The notes under the pieces: generated by a model
The model's database searches: none
What the model was told of the DNA's origin: nothing
The model's input: only the letters and a program-made list of their open reading frames with translations
Source: Dichetophora obliterata
Taxonomy: Eukaryota > Arthropoda > Insecta > Diptera > Sciomyzidae
DNA length: 64,000 nt
NCBI GenBank assembly: GCA_963920525.1
Contig: OY986439.1
Span: 44,112,193-44,176,192, forward strand
Reading direction: 5' to 3'
Position numbers and translations under genes: made by a program
In this document: one piece after another, positions 32,389-43,830 of the stretch
Layout of the letters: each line of letters starts with the position of its first letter
Numbering within the stretch: position 1 is the stretch's first letter

Positions 32389-34158
32389 CTTTTGTTTGAA
32401 CAGTTGGTTGAATTTTTTAATTCTGTTAGTCTTTTTGATAAACTTTAAGAGCGTAAACATGTTTCATGCAGTCTTCTAATTTACCAAAAATACCTGCCTC
32501 TCTTTGGTCGAATTAACAAAGAAAATCCAAATTAGCATTGAAAAAGCATTATTTACATTAATAAAGTGCTAAGTTGAATGGCGAAGCCAAACACGTGCTT
32601 CTTTATAAGACCTTATTAGAGTATGACGCATGTTAAAAAGATATTTGTTAAAATTATTAGCTGACAAAAACTGCGTCATCACTTAGAATACATACATGTT
32701 CATTATTTCTTTAAGCTGTTAATAAAAATTGGCAGAGATTTAATGAGTAGTGTGTCAAAATTGAGCCTCAAAAAAACCGTTTTGTAATATGAGAATGAAG
32801 CAAAAACTATTTTTGGTTTTTTTATTTTTATTGTGCTCTTGTTTTTTCTTTTTCGGTTTTGTGATTGTAATTTTTTACTAACATGACGCACTGCAAAACG
32901 CACATCTTGTTTGTGCTCTAACATCGTCCGGTTCATTTTCTTAAGTATAAACAAATGTTTACCTTTTGAAGGCTCTTTATAGATTGTTTACATTTCTGAT
33001 CGTTTTCAATGTTATTTCTTTAAAATAAGCACACAAATGTTTATATTTGTTACATACGAAATGTTTTCAGTGTATCTTACTTAGATGACGATGGTTTAAC
33101 ATAACATTTTTATTCTTTGTTGTTTCTGCTACACTAGAGTACACTTCTGTAGAATAAATCATTATATTGAAGGTTACTTGAAGGTCACTGGATTTTTGTT
33201 TAATATGACTTTTTTGTTTTTTATGGGTTTTTTTGTGTTTATCGTTTCTTTTTAATCGTTCTTGTAATTTCATTAGAATCCGTTCTATAATTTTTGTTTA
33301 ATCGCGAAAACATAAACTTAAGCATGCAGTTTTTTTATACAATAACATTAGCTTGAAATTAAGTATTTTATCCCTGCTGAAAGTACAGCTTAAAAACGAG
33401 CAAAGGTCAAAAATATGTTAACTTCAGCAGCAGCTATAGCAATTTACAGGAAACCACATCTGCCAACACAGACTCCATTATAACGGTGCTTCAGAGTCTG
33501 GCAAAGCAAGTAAAAGTTTTAAAATTCAGCGCATTACTTGCTTGAAGGTGCTATAGAAAAATCCATGCAACTAACAACAACAAAGCACTAAAGGTGGTTA
33601 TATGCATGGGGCCATAAAAACAGACAGATAAAAAACAAAAATAAACAAAAAAACTCAAACTCAAACTCGTTGCCTATAAGAAAAAAACTTAATAAAATGC
33701 AGCTAGCGGTATATAATTGCACATTTGTGGCGTTACCATAGATAACCTATGCGTCAGACCAGCCCCACAACCACAATCCCACCTCAGGTTGATTACGCCG
33801 TCAAATTCACTGTCACGGTTGTTGACTTTGGCAACAACAAAATAAATAAAAACAAAACAGAAAAAAAGGAAACAGATAAAAATTAACCCTTTCCTGCTGT
33901 TCGCAACAGAGCAATCCATAGCAATTCCATTTGATATTAAATGCAGTTAAAAGTTCACCGTGTTGCAGTATCTAATACTTTGTTTGTTGTGATAAAAACC
34001 AAACCCAGGCACAGATAAGATTGCATTTGTTTATATATCTAACACTGCATAGAACTGCAGTGTTTTTGTTTTTATTTCAACAATCTGTACAAATAACCTT
34101 TATTTAGTATAATTTTCATTTTGTTCTTCATCATAGTAAGCATTATTGTACTAAACTA
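32389..34158. other. AT-rich intergenic sequence
   Basis: About 1.8 kb with only short, low-complexity open frames. No gene, RNA or bounded repeat that I can support. Confidence 0.45.
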
Positions 34159-35451
34159 AAGGGTCTGCTAAATAACTTTTTTTTTGAAAATTCTATAAAA
34201 TAAAACTACTGGATATTTTCTCAAATTTCTTTTTTTACTTGAAAGTACAATCTTTCCGGTTAATAATGAAAAATAATTTCATTCAAATGGCTGCCCTGGC
34301 TGCCCATGCAGTAGCCTACACGATCGGTCCAATTTTTAAGCACATTATCGATTGTGTGCAGCTGTATTTCACCAATGGCTTCACGAATATTGTCCTTTAA
34401 AGCGTTAATTGCCTCTGGCTTGTCGGCGTAACACTTATCTTTGAGGGCGCCTCACAAATAATAGTCCAACGGTGTCAAATCGCCGCTCCGAGATGGCCAA
34501 ACGACATCAGCTCTGCGGCTGATAATGCAATCTTCAAAAACAGGGCGCAAAACATCGAGTGTAGCTTCGGCTGTGTGGCACGTAGCGACGTCCTGTTGAA
34601 ATCAAATGTTGCCACTATCCTCCTCTTCAATTTTTGTGAACAAAAATTCGTTCAACATGGCCCGATAACGATCGCCATTGATTGTAACGGCCACTCCTTG
34701 CTCATTTTCAAAGAAAAATGGCCCAATTATGCCTCTGGACCAAAATCCGCACCAGTGACTCGTTTTGGGTGCAACGGCTTTTCAATGTATGCGTGCGGGT
34801 TTTCTGTGCCCCAAATGCGACAATTTTGCTTGTTTACATACCAGCCAAGATCAAAATGAGCTTCATCTGAAAATATTATTTTTTTGGCAAAATCGGCATC
34901 TTCTGTAAGTCGATCGCAGGCCCACTTAGCGAAGCGAAAACGCATTGGATGGTCAGTTGGCTTCAACTCCTGAACCAATTGGACTTTGTATGGCGTCATA
35001 CCAAGGTCTTTATGCAAAATTCGTCTCAATGATGTCTCCGAAATGTTCAATTGTTGAGAACGACGGTGAATTGATGTTGATGGCGCTTCATGCACACTTT
35101 CTGCCACAGCAGCAATATTCTCTGGTGTACGCACTGCTTTTGGCTTTTCACGCTTTGGTTTATCGATGAGGATGCCAGTTTCTTTCACTTTTTTCACAAG
35201 ATAACGATCATACGGAGCTGACGGTGCTTGTCTTCTTCCAAAATCCGTACACATTCGCACACATTCTGCAACATTACCATGATTTTCAAAGTAATGTCGC
35301 AATATTTCCCAGCGTTGTTCAAGCGTATACACAACCATATTCGTTCAGCGGAAGGATAACACTAATTATCTGTCAAATCAGACATGAGCTAAGTGCTACC
35401 ATTCACGAAATAAGCACTAGTTGAAAAAAAAAAGTTAGATGGCGGACCCTG
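34159..35451 (-). mobile_element. mariner/Tc1-like transposon, inactive
   Basis: The 1,293-bp element has imperfect inverted ends: AGGGTCTGCTAAATAACTTT at 34160 on the left and, on the minus strand, AGGGTCCGCCATCTAACTTT ending at 35450 on the right. TA dinucleotides flank it at 34157-34158 and 35452-35453. It contains a single broken transposase gene on the minus strand. The size and TA target fit mariner/Tc1. Confidence 0.85.
34260..35338 (-). pseudogene. mariner/Tc1-like transposase, frameshift and two nonsense codons
   Basis: The N-terminal half is open from Met at 35338: a helix-turn-helix DNA-binding region (TLEQRWEILRHYFENHGNVA, then RRSQQLNISETSLRRIL) and the first catalytic Asp in FSDEAHFDLGWYVNKQN. 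A loss of about 4 bp near 34765, after the HPKRVT motif, shifts the frame. The second half continues in another frame with the second Asp in QQDVATCHT and the third in DLTPLDYY, ending SHLNEIIFHY with TAA at 34262-34260. Two Trp codons there have become TGA (minus-strand codons at 34604-34602 and 34454-34452), both G-to-A changes. The product would have cut and pasted the element at TA sites. Confidence 0.88.
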
Positions 35452-35453
35452 TA

Positions 35454-35672
35454 TATACTCGTACTGATGATTTACTTTAACCAAAAGTTAAAAATCAAAA
35501 TTAATATCATATTACATTACATTACTTAATACTAAAAGGAAAAATAGAAGATAAAAACATACATGTTTGCAAATATTTAACTAATGGTTACACAATTTAA
35601 ATTTTTAAATTAGATTCAGAATATTTACACTCATTTCAAATGAGTCATTTGGCTCAATAAAAACGTAGTATA
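35454..35672. other. short spacer between the two mariner-like elements
   Basis: About 220 bp of AT-rich sequence with no recognised feature. Confidence 0.4.
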
Positions 35673-36764
35673 GGGTGTTTTTTATAGAGTGATACAATTT
35701 TGAGTTGGCATCACTGCTTTATTTGACCACCCATTTAACAGCTAAAAGTTGCTTTTTATTTTTTTTTTTTGCTTTGACATTTCATTATGGATCGACTAAC
35801 ACCAGAGCAACGCGTGCTAATTGTGGAAATTTTTAATCAAAATAATGGTTCTGTTCGTCAAACTTATCGTGCACTTCGCCCATTTTATGGCGTACAAAAT
35901 CGTCCTTCAGAGCTGCTAATTCGAAGAACAATAGATCGTTTTCGGACCACATTTACTGTTACTGATAATGTGCATCCCGTGAGACGCCGAACAGTGCGCA
36001 CTGAAGAATCTGTAGCCGCTGTACAGGAAAGCATTAAAGATGATCCTAATCAATCGATTCGTCGCCGTTCTCAGAAACTGGGGTTGTGTCCTTCCACTTT
36101 ATGGAAAATTTTACGAAAAGATCATGGCTTAAAACCTTTCAAGATTCAACTTGTGCAGGAGTTAAAGCCAAACGACCATCGTTTGCGCCGCCAGTTCGGC
36201 GAATGGGCTGAAGCACAAATTGATATTGATTTAAAATTTCCATGGAAAATTTTATTTTTCGATGAAGCCCATTTTTGGTTGAATGGGTACGTAAATAAAC
36301 AGAATTGTCGTATTTGGAGTGAAGAGAATCCACAAGCTTTTGTCGAAACACCATTACATCCACAGAAAATTACTGTTTGGTGCGCTTTATGGGCTGGCGG
36401 AGTCATTGGCCCATATGTAATTGGCTTCCAAGATCGTGTGATTTAACCCCATTGGATTATTTTCTTTGGGGTTATGTAAATTCACTTGTCTACGTCGATA
36501 AACCACAAACAACTGAACACTTGGAAATTAACATTCGAAGAGTTATCGGCGAGATACGGCCGCAAATGCTGCGAAAAGTTTGTGCAAACTGGTGTTCCAG
36601 ATTGCGCCTTTTACGCGCCAGCCGTGGCGACCACATGGCCGAAATCATTTTTAAACAATAATGTCATAAAATTTTCTATCCAATAAAGCCCGTTTCATTG
36701 ATATTAAAAATATATTACTATGTTTTATTATGATTTAAACTTGTATCACTCTATAAAAGCACCC
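35673..36764 (+). mobile_element. mariner/Tc1-like transposon with internal deletion
   Basis: The left end reads GGGTGTTTTTTATAGAGTGA and the right end, on the opposite strand, GGGTGCTTTTATAGAGTGA; both continue with TACAA. TA precedes the left end (35671-35672); the right flank (GTTGCA) lacks a clear TA. At about 1,092 bp it is shorter than a full mariner because the transposase gene has lost its middle. Confidence 0.8.
35787..36661 (+). pseudogene. mariner/Tc1-like transposase, internally deleted
   Basis: The first 212 or so codons encode the DNA-binding half (LTPEQRVLIVEIFNQNNGSV, RRRSQKLGLCPSTLWKIL) and the first catalytic Asp (LFFDEAHFWLNGYVNKQN), up to GGVIGPYVIGF. The sequence then jumps, near 36415-36425, to the segment with the third Asp (SCDLTPLDYFLWG) in a different frame and runs to RGDHMAEIIFKQ with stop at 36659-36661. 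The block containing the second catalytic Asp (a QDGAT-type motif) is absent, so the enzyme cannot be active. It belongs to a related but different family from the transposase at 34260-35338. Confidence 0.88.
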
Positions 36765-38839
36765 GTTGCATGCAGTTTCATTGATTTAATGGGCGTTCGA
36801 AAAGGGACGTGGCACCTTCCATACACTCAGGGAATTATTGAATTTCGTACACGGCTGCCATGAAAAAGATGAGGCTGTAGTAGCCATAGTAGAGTTATTA
36901 TATATGAAATGAAGTCACCTTAGCTTAAAGTTTATTGCAAGCACTTTATGAGAGCTCTGATAGCACCAATTGAATCTGCAATAATCATAAAAAAAAACAA
37001 AAATTATGTTGAGCGTCTTTTGAAAATAAGAGCTATGGTTAGTTCAGTACCACAGTTGTGATACATTTAGTATTGTGGCTACTGCAACCAACTTTTAAAT
37101 CTTGCGTGTATAGAAACTCCAATACGGCTATTGTAGCCTCAATACGGTTTTCACGCTTTTACTGAGGATACTAAAACCACAAAAGACAAATTTCTCAATT
37201 TTAGTTTTGGCTTTGCAGCGTGCTTGTTGGAAAATATTAAAAAAATTGTTTTTAAAGTTAATCGGTATTTACTTTGATGATTGCTTTACTTTGATAATCA
37301 TTATTATGCCTTGTGTATTGAAAAAGGCATATACTATTTTACAATTACAGTGTCTAAAACTATTTGTAAGCATGTTTCAGAAGTAATTTTAAATTCTAAT
37401 GGTTTGTCGTTTATAATATGGGATTTTTAAAGTTCCATAAAAAAAAATTAGTTTGTAAAGTTCTATGAGCAATTAAAATTTTATATTTATTTGATCAAAA
37501 AAGCAATATTTTTTCAAATGATTTGAAATAAAAATTTAAATAATATTTAAAAATAACAGTTTTATTAATCAAACGCCATAAGGAAATTGGTGATAACCTT
37601 AAAAGCGCAGAGGTAAGTAGCTTAAATAAAAAAAAGTTCTGACAACCTCAACATAAGGATTTATGGCTATCAAAACCGAATTCCTTTCACCATTGCATAA
37701 GGCGCTGTTATGACCCCTCCACAATTCGGCTATCAAAACCGAATTCCTCTCCCCATTAAAAGTTCTTACAACTTCCTGTGAGGTTGTCAAAACCGGCAAA
37801 GCATCTCTTAAACAGGATTCTAACAGCCCTAATGTAAGTTGTCAGAGCCTCACATATTAAATTTTTTAAGAACCGTAATATTACGGCTAGCAGAAGCGAA
37901 GTTTTGATAGCATCGCCAGTTCTGTGAGTGTACAACCCAAATTTTCGATATCGAATAGCTTTGGAGTTATAGGCTTCATAGCTTTGGAATTTAGTATTTG
38001 ACCCCAATGTACACATGCAGTTTCATTGATAGCATTTTATCGGCATTTGTAAAGCGGGCGTGGCACCTTCCATTTAATCCAAATTTGTGAGTTCGGATAG
38101 TTTTGAAGTTGCAGGTCGCACAGCGTCAAAATTCATTATTCGACCTCAATTTACAAATCCAGTTTCATTAATTACATTTTATGGGCGTGGCGCCTCCCAT
38201 ATAACCCAAATTTGTGCTATCAAATAGCTTTGGAGTTATAGGACGCACAGCGTGGGAATTCAGTATACAACCTCAGTGTTCGACCAAATGTTCAATGAAA
38301 ATATTTTATGGCATTTGTCAAGGGGCGTGGCAACTACCATTTATATATGCAGTTTTATTGATTTAATTTTATTGGAGTTTGTCAAGGGGCATGGCACCTC
38401 CCATTTAACCCAAATTTGTGATATCGAATAACTTTAGAGTTACAGGTCGCACAGTTTTGAAATTCAGTATTCGACCTCAATGTACACATGCAGTTTTGTT
38501 GATAACATTTTATAGGCGTAGGACAAGGGACAATGGCATCTTCTTTACAACCCATATTTGTGCTATCGTATAGCTTTGAAGTTATAAGTCGTTATTCATT
38601 CATTATTGGACCAAAATTTACACATGCAGTTTAATTGATCACATTTTATGAGCGTTGATCAAAGGAGCGTGGTACCTCCCATACAACCCAAATTTGATAT
38701 ATCGAATAGCTTTGGAGTTATAGGTCGCACAACCTCGGAATTCAGTACTCGACCTCAATTTAGACATGCAGTTTCACTGATAACATTTTATGAGCGTTTT
38801 ACAAGAATGCGTGGCAGCAACGTGCCGGGTTTCAGCTAG
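36765..38839 (+). mobile_element. Helitron-like non-autonomous element with internal tandem repeats (forward copy)
   Basis: From about 37980 to 38830 a unit of about 135-140 bp recurs around six times: GCAGTTTCATTGAT, then TTTTATGGGCG, GGCGTGGCACCTCCCAT, AACCCAAATTTGTGATATCG and GGAGTTATAGGTCGCACAG. The right end reads GGCAGCAACGTGCC (a 4-bp-stem hairpin), then GGGTTTCAG and CTAG at 38836-38839 followed by T, as expected of a Helitron 3' end. The 5' end is not found; similar sequence reappears at 36768-36830 beside the mariner, while 36840-37970 is mostly unrelated. The same family occurs inverted at 61586-63894. No Rep/helicase gene is present. Confidence 0.5.
37599..37800. repeat. short direct repeat (GGCTATCAAAACCGAATTCC)
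   Basis: The motif GGCTATCAAAACCGAATTCC occurs at about 37667 and again at about 37728 in similar surroundings. No function is recognised. Confidence 0.5.
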
Positions 38840-38840
38840 T

Positions 38841-39242
38841 TTATTTTTATATTTTTCACTTTAGATATTCCAAGCCACCAAAATTTTAGGTAAAGATAAA
38901 AAAAATTCGCGTCAATATATAACATTTGTTACGTTCGGCAGTTTTGTCGCGAGATGTGCTCCTCTGAAAAATGTTAATCAAATGAAAAAATACACCAAGT
39001 TGGATGGCCACGCACACAAATGGAACTACATGCCGGATGGACTTAGCAAAAAGTCAAAAATTTTTGTCTTCCATCGGACATGTTCATCCGCCTTGATTTT
39101 TTGCACACAAACGATACTACATGTGTGATGACTTGACAGGTCAGATGGAGACATGTAGTTCCATTTGAGGGGCCCTATAGAGCTTTCATTAATTTCTTAA
39201 CATTCACAAAGATTTGGTATTTAAATTTTGCCAAAAACCTCC
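38841..39242. repeat. unassigned sequence with small inverted repeat
   Basis: Contains AAATGGAACTACATG near 39018-39032 and its reverse complement near 39151-39165, each flanked by GGCC-type bases. It may be a MITE of about 170 bp. No gene. Confidence 0.35.
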
Positions 39243-40148
39243 ATGTGACCTTCTCCGAGAAAAAGGACCTAGTGTGTCAAAAAACGGGGTTGGACTTAAG
39301 AGTGGATTCTGGTACCTAAAAGGGTGTAGAATAAGATAAAAAAATAACGTCACCAAAGTCGGCACCCAATCATAACTAACCATACCAAATCGCATCTCCC
39401 AACTGAAGGTGTGTTGACAGCAGGGACCGAAAATAACTGTTATTTTACAATTTTCAGATGAAAAAGGCATAAGGAAAAAGTGGCCGGAGAACTTTTTTAA
39501 ATATACCATTATTATCGTAATGGCTGCAGCTTCGCGAATATTAAATGCCTTTTAAATTTTTGGCTGTTACTATAAAAATTAAAATTAACTGCTATTTTTT
39601 GCCTTTTATTTTTTCGGGCAAAAATAACTGTTACTTTTGACTTTTATTTTTTAGGTCAAAAATAACAGTTATTTTGTGCCTTTTATTTTTTCGGTTAAAA
39701 ATATCAGGCAATTTGTATTTTTTCAAAGGCCAAATAAATACTTAAAAACTAAAAAGTTTCATAGCTCATAATGTGCGCGCTGATGAGACGATAAAAATTG
39801 CATAAAACTTTTTTTGATTTCAAGTGGCCTTTAAAGAAATTCAAATTGCCTGATATTTTTGACCGAAAATATAAAAGGCACAAAATAACTGTTATTTTTT
39901 ACCTAAAAAATAAAAGTCAAAAGTAACAGTTATTTTTGCCCGAAAAAATAGAAGGCATTAAATAACTAGTATTTTTGTCGGAAAAAATAAAAGTTAAATG
40001 ATAACTGTTAATATCTGACTTTTTTGATAAAAACCATAACCGGTACGGTCCCTGGTTGACAGTGATAATGCGTTATGAAACTTTAAATGCGTTTTTCTCA
40101 AAACTTCATTTTCACACACTAGGTCCCTTTTCTCGAAGAAGGTCACAT
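39243..40148. mobile_element. inverted-repeat element interrupted by a hAT MITE
   Basis: The 35-bp ends at 39243-39277 (starting ATGTGACCTTCTCCGAGAAA) and 40114-40148 are inverted copies with two mismatches. Without the nested MITE and one 8-bp duplication the element would be about 264 bp. No coding capacity. Target duplication and superfamily are unclear. Confidence 0.6.
39421..40054. mobile_element. hAT-type fold-back MITE with 8-bp duplication
   Basis: The 634-bp element has perfect 9-bp ends (CAGGGACCG and CGGTCCCTG) and a perfect 8-bp flanking duplication GTTGACAG at 39413-39420 and 40055-40062. Inside, arms at about 39575-39720 and 39845-40020 are inverted copies made of repeated units such as AAAATAACTGTTATTTTT and CCTTTTATTTTTTCGG, so single strands would fold into a long hairpin. 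No transposase. The ends and duplication fit hAT. Confidence 0.85.
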
Positions 40149-43100
40149 ATATAATATTTTATTTTAATATAAAAAAGTATAAAAATATCATTGCTATTAG
40201 GAGAAAAAGAATTATTTGATAAATAAAAGGGAAAAATTTTTTCAAAATTAAAATGACGGTGAATGTAAAATTTTAAAGGATTCACTTGATTTTGCCACAT
40301 TGCAGCAATAGTTATTCTGCATTCGATTCGGGTAAAGACTTATAAATAGAAAATTTTATTTTTGAAAATCTCTCGAGCGAAGCCAAGCCAAATTACGACA
40401 AACATTGTTTATGTGTCAAACAAACATGACAAATATGTATTTCATGTAATAGTATTTCATGTTGTGGCAGACGATATTTGGTGAAGTTTTCATGTATGAC
40501 GCAACAATTGGGACACTATTTAAGGTATGGCTGTTAAATTATGACATAAGATAGAAAAACAATGTTAATATTATAAATTAGGGTGTATCTTACAACATGT
40601 AAAATAAACATAAATTATGCTTGCAATGGTTTGTTGCTGTTAACAATACAAGCTAATGCCTTACAGGAAACGGAAGTGGTTGCTGACTTGGGTGGATACA
40701 AAAAATATTTAAGGCAGGTGTTTGCACTATTGTCTGCATTGGTAAATATTATGCCACTAGTTAGTTCAAACGAAACAACATAAAACAACAAGAAAGAAAA
40801 AAATACGTGTTATTTTGGTTAGTTCTTACATGTCATATTTAACATGTCATCTGGTAAAAATACAGTAATTTTTATAAGAAAGTATTTTTATTTTGGAAAA
40901 TTATTTAAAAAGGCTTAAGGTTTCAATTAATAGTTCCGTTCATATAACTCTAGCAGTATATAAATAAATATGCCCCATTAAAATTATCTCAATGCACTTT
41001 TTGCAAATCCACTCAAATCAAACTCGTTAAATTGACTTAATCAACTCTTGATTAAAACTGCTCCCACACCAATCAACAAAAATAATTATGAGAGTTTAAT
41101 CAAAACGTCAACAACTAACTGCACATCGGCAACAACAGACAACAGAAACAATGGATTACGTTGACTGCACTTCAAAAAATAAAGTAACAGACACACACAA
41201 ATTAATGTTGATGCTGCAGCTCAATTTCCGGCTGCTGTAATATTTTTACTTATTCAGCACTCGTAAATCTCGACCACATCATGTTGAGCGGCAATTTGTG
41301 ATCAGTATGAAATAAGTAACAACGATGAGGATGAAGGCACGAACGGGTCCCATTGGCCCAACGCACACCTTGACAGTTGCACAAAATTTAAGTCTGCTTA
41401 GTCAGCAGCAGTAACGAGTAACTTGGTTGCAAATATGTTCCACATCATACCCTGTAAGCGGCAGTCTAATCCAATTAACTAGTTGATGTATAACTTTTTA
41501 TTGCTCCGCTTGTTGAATGAGGGCGCGCGCTTTGAACATAAGTTAAAAGTTACCAACTCAAGGGGTTGAATTATTTGAGCCGACTCAGTGTTGTTTGTAA
41601 CGACTAAGCTTGAAACCGAATATTTGTGTTTTTAAATAAGCCTTTAGTTAAGCCTTATAAGGCGCTGCTTCAGTTCAAAAGATTACCTTATTTGATTGAC
41701 GAAAGAGATTATTACTTTTATTTGAAAACTACATGGGTTATATAAAGAAATTTTGGTTGTTTAAGAAATTTAGTTTTTTTTATGAAAATGAAAGACAATT
41801 TTCTTATAGTAAATAAATATAAGGTGAATTTTTTGTGGCATCGCTATATCCCCTTGTCCAAAAAAACTTTCATCGGCGCTTAACATTCCGCTTAACATTT
41901 TTCTTCAAAACTTGGCAGCACTGCGCTCCACTTGTCTTCCGCCATGATACAATAATTATTAGGTAGTCTTAATAGCTGCTCAGGGTCGTAGCCAAGGGGT
42001 GATTTCAGGGTTCGAAACCGAAATTTTAATAAAAGTGAATGCATTTAAATAATTATTTCATTGAATCACTTTAATATGTTCTTTAAAAACTTAACAAATC
42101 ATATATTGAAGTTGCGTTTAAGTGTAAAAATCTTTTTTAAGAGTTGATTCGTGTAAGCAACAAAAAAAATGTATAGTGATTTATCCGATCAAACGTGATA
42201 CTTTCAAAACTACCATCACTATTGCTTTCACTGCCCTTGACATCGGCAATTGTAAATGATGGTAGTGATGTTAACAGTGAAGCCAACAAGAACGACTTAA
42301 CCTAGAATCGCCTAGAAAGATTTTAAAGCATATTTCAGCCAACAACCGGTTTTAATTTTCCCTAGATCGGTTCTCGAAAATTTAAATTTCAGCAGCCATA
42401 GTTTTGTCGCTGGATTTGGTTGCCTTACTCCAAATATGTAAATGAAGCTTATTGTAAGTTCTACGTTTTCTTTAGCTCTGATCATGGCGGCATTGCACCA
42501 CAGCTTCTTCGTAATTTACGCACAAAAAAGTTTTTATTAAATAAATTTTTCTGCCCCTTTCAATGTGACTCTTTTATAGTCAAAAGATTTAAAACAATTA
42601 TCTTTCGAACTAGGAATATGAGCTTAAACCTGGTTTAATTTTTGAGGAATATTTGAAGTTACTCATGAGAACTAGGTAACGCTGTTGTTGATTTTTTAAA
42701 AAAAATTATATTTATAAACTGATAAAAATCGACCACAGCGCTTTAGACTATCTTTAGACTATCTAAACAAATAAAAAAATTTCGGAGGACCACACAAACA
42801 CATGTTGTGAATATAAGGTGGATAGCTTCAGTGGCTCAGCCGTGATGGTCAAAAAAAAATACGCACCAACGTTAAGATTATACCTTGAATTTTGTGAATT
42901 TTTTTCTTTAGGAATTTTTTACGATAAGTTTTTGTATAAAACGTATAAATGTGAGACCGATTTTGGATTGAATCGGGTACGAGGATTTCATTTCTGGCAT
43001 CAGTTTTATTCTAGCTGTGCACGTTTATATACAAAAAATTTTTAAAAAAATTCCTAAAGAAAAATTCTCAAAATTGAATATGTGATAGGGTAAAGTGCAC

Positions 43101-43254
43101 CCCTATCGCCCCTTTTTTAAAGAACTTTTCATTACCGATCCGAAAATCGACCAAGCAACAGAGGTTTGCAAATCAACCCAACCTAATACACAGTGATCGC
43201 ACAGTAACAGACGTTTTAGTCTTGAATTTGCTAACACGTTGGTAGAATTTGCGA
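40149..43254. other. intergenic sequence without recognised genes
   Basis: About 3.1 kb. Short open frames only, none with a family resemblance. Composition is AT-rich, slightly less so around 41.1-41.5 kb. No RNA gene, array or bounded mobile element was identified. Confidence 0.45.
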
Positions 43255-43830
43255 AAAAAAGAAGACTTATTATACCCCCACGTTTAAAAAACGTAATGGG
43301 GGTATATTAATTTTGTCACTCCGTTTGTAACGCCGATAAGGAGGCGTGGCCGGTATAGAAAAGTACATACATTCCTGATCAGCATCACCTCCTGAGTCGA
43401 TTTAGCCATGTCCGTCTGTCCGTCTGTGTCCACGATAGCAGCCGTAATTTTTGAGCTATCATAACGAAATTCAAAATATAATCTTTTTATACAAAAATGA
43501 AGGTCAAGTTCGAATCCAAGCAAAATCGGATGAAAACCACGCCTACCTCCCATACAAAGTGACTTAACCAAAACGGTAAGATCTCTTTAAATTCCACAAA
43601 AATCAATTTAATGACTTCAAATTTCGAACAGTGTCTTAAATATTGAATATTTATTTTGAGTATTAAATTTGTAAAAATCAGATGAAAACCACACCTACCT
43701 CCCATACAAAGTGACTTAACCAAAACGGGAAAATCTCTTTAAATATATTTAACAGTTTGCTTAAGACTTTATATACACTCTAATTCGGCCGCGGGGGTAT
43801 TTTAACTTCGGCGCAGTCGAAGATAATTCC
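43255..43830 (+). mobile_element. mini-me-like repeat with GTCY core
   Basis: The left end holds an imperfect palindrome around TATACCCCCACGTT and GGGGGTATA (43270-43308). Next come GGAGGCGTGGCCGGTATAG, GAGTCGATTTAGCCATG and the microsatellite core TCCGTCTGTCCGTCTGTGTC, then AACCACGCCTACCTCCCATA with AAAGTGACTTAACCAAAACG. The last block is duplicated at 43527-43590 and 43681-43745. The right part has CTTCGGCGCAGTCGAAG, a small hairpin. The GTCY run and conserved GAGTCGATTT block recall the non-coding mini-me repeats described in flies; the assignment is from memory of that family. Confidence 0.55.

Noticed and set aside
34575..34859. 94-codon plus-strand ORF within the mariner
   Set aside because: Antisense of the broken transposase gene.
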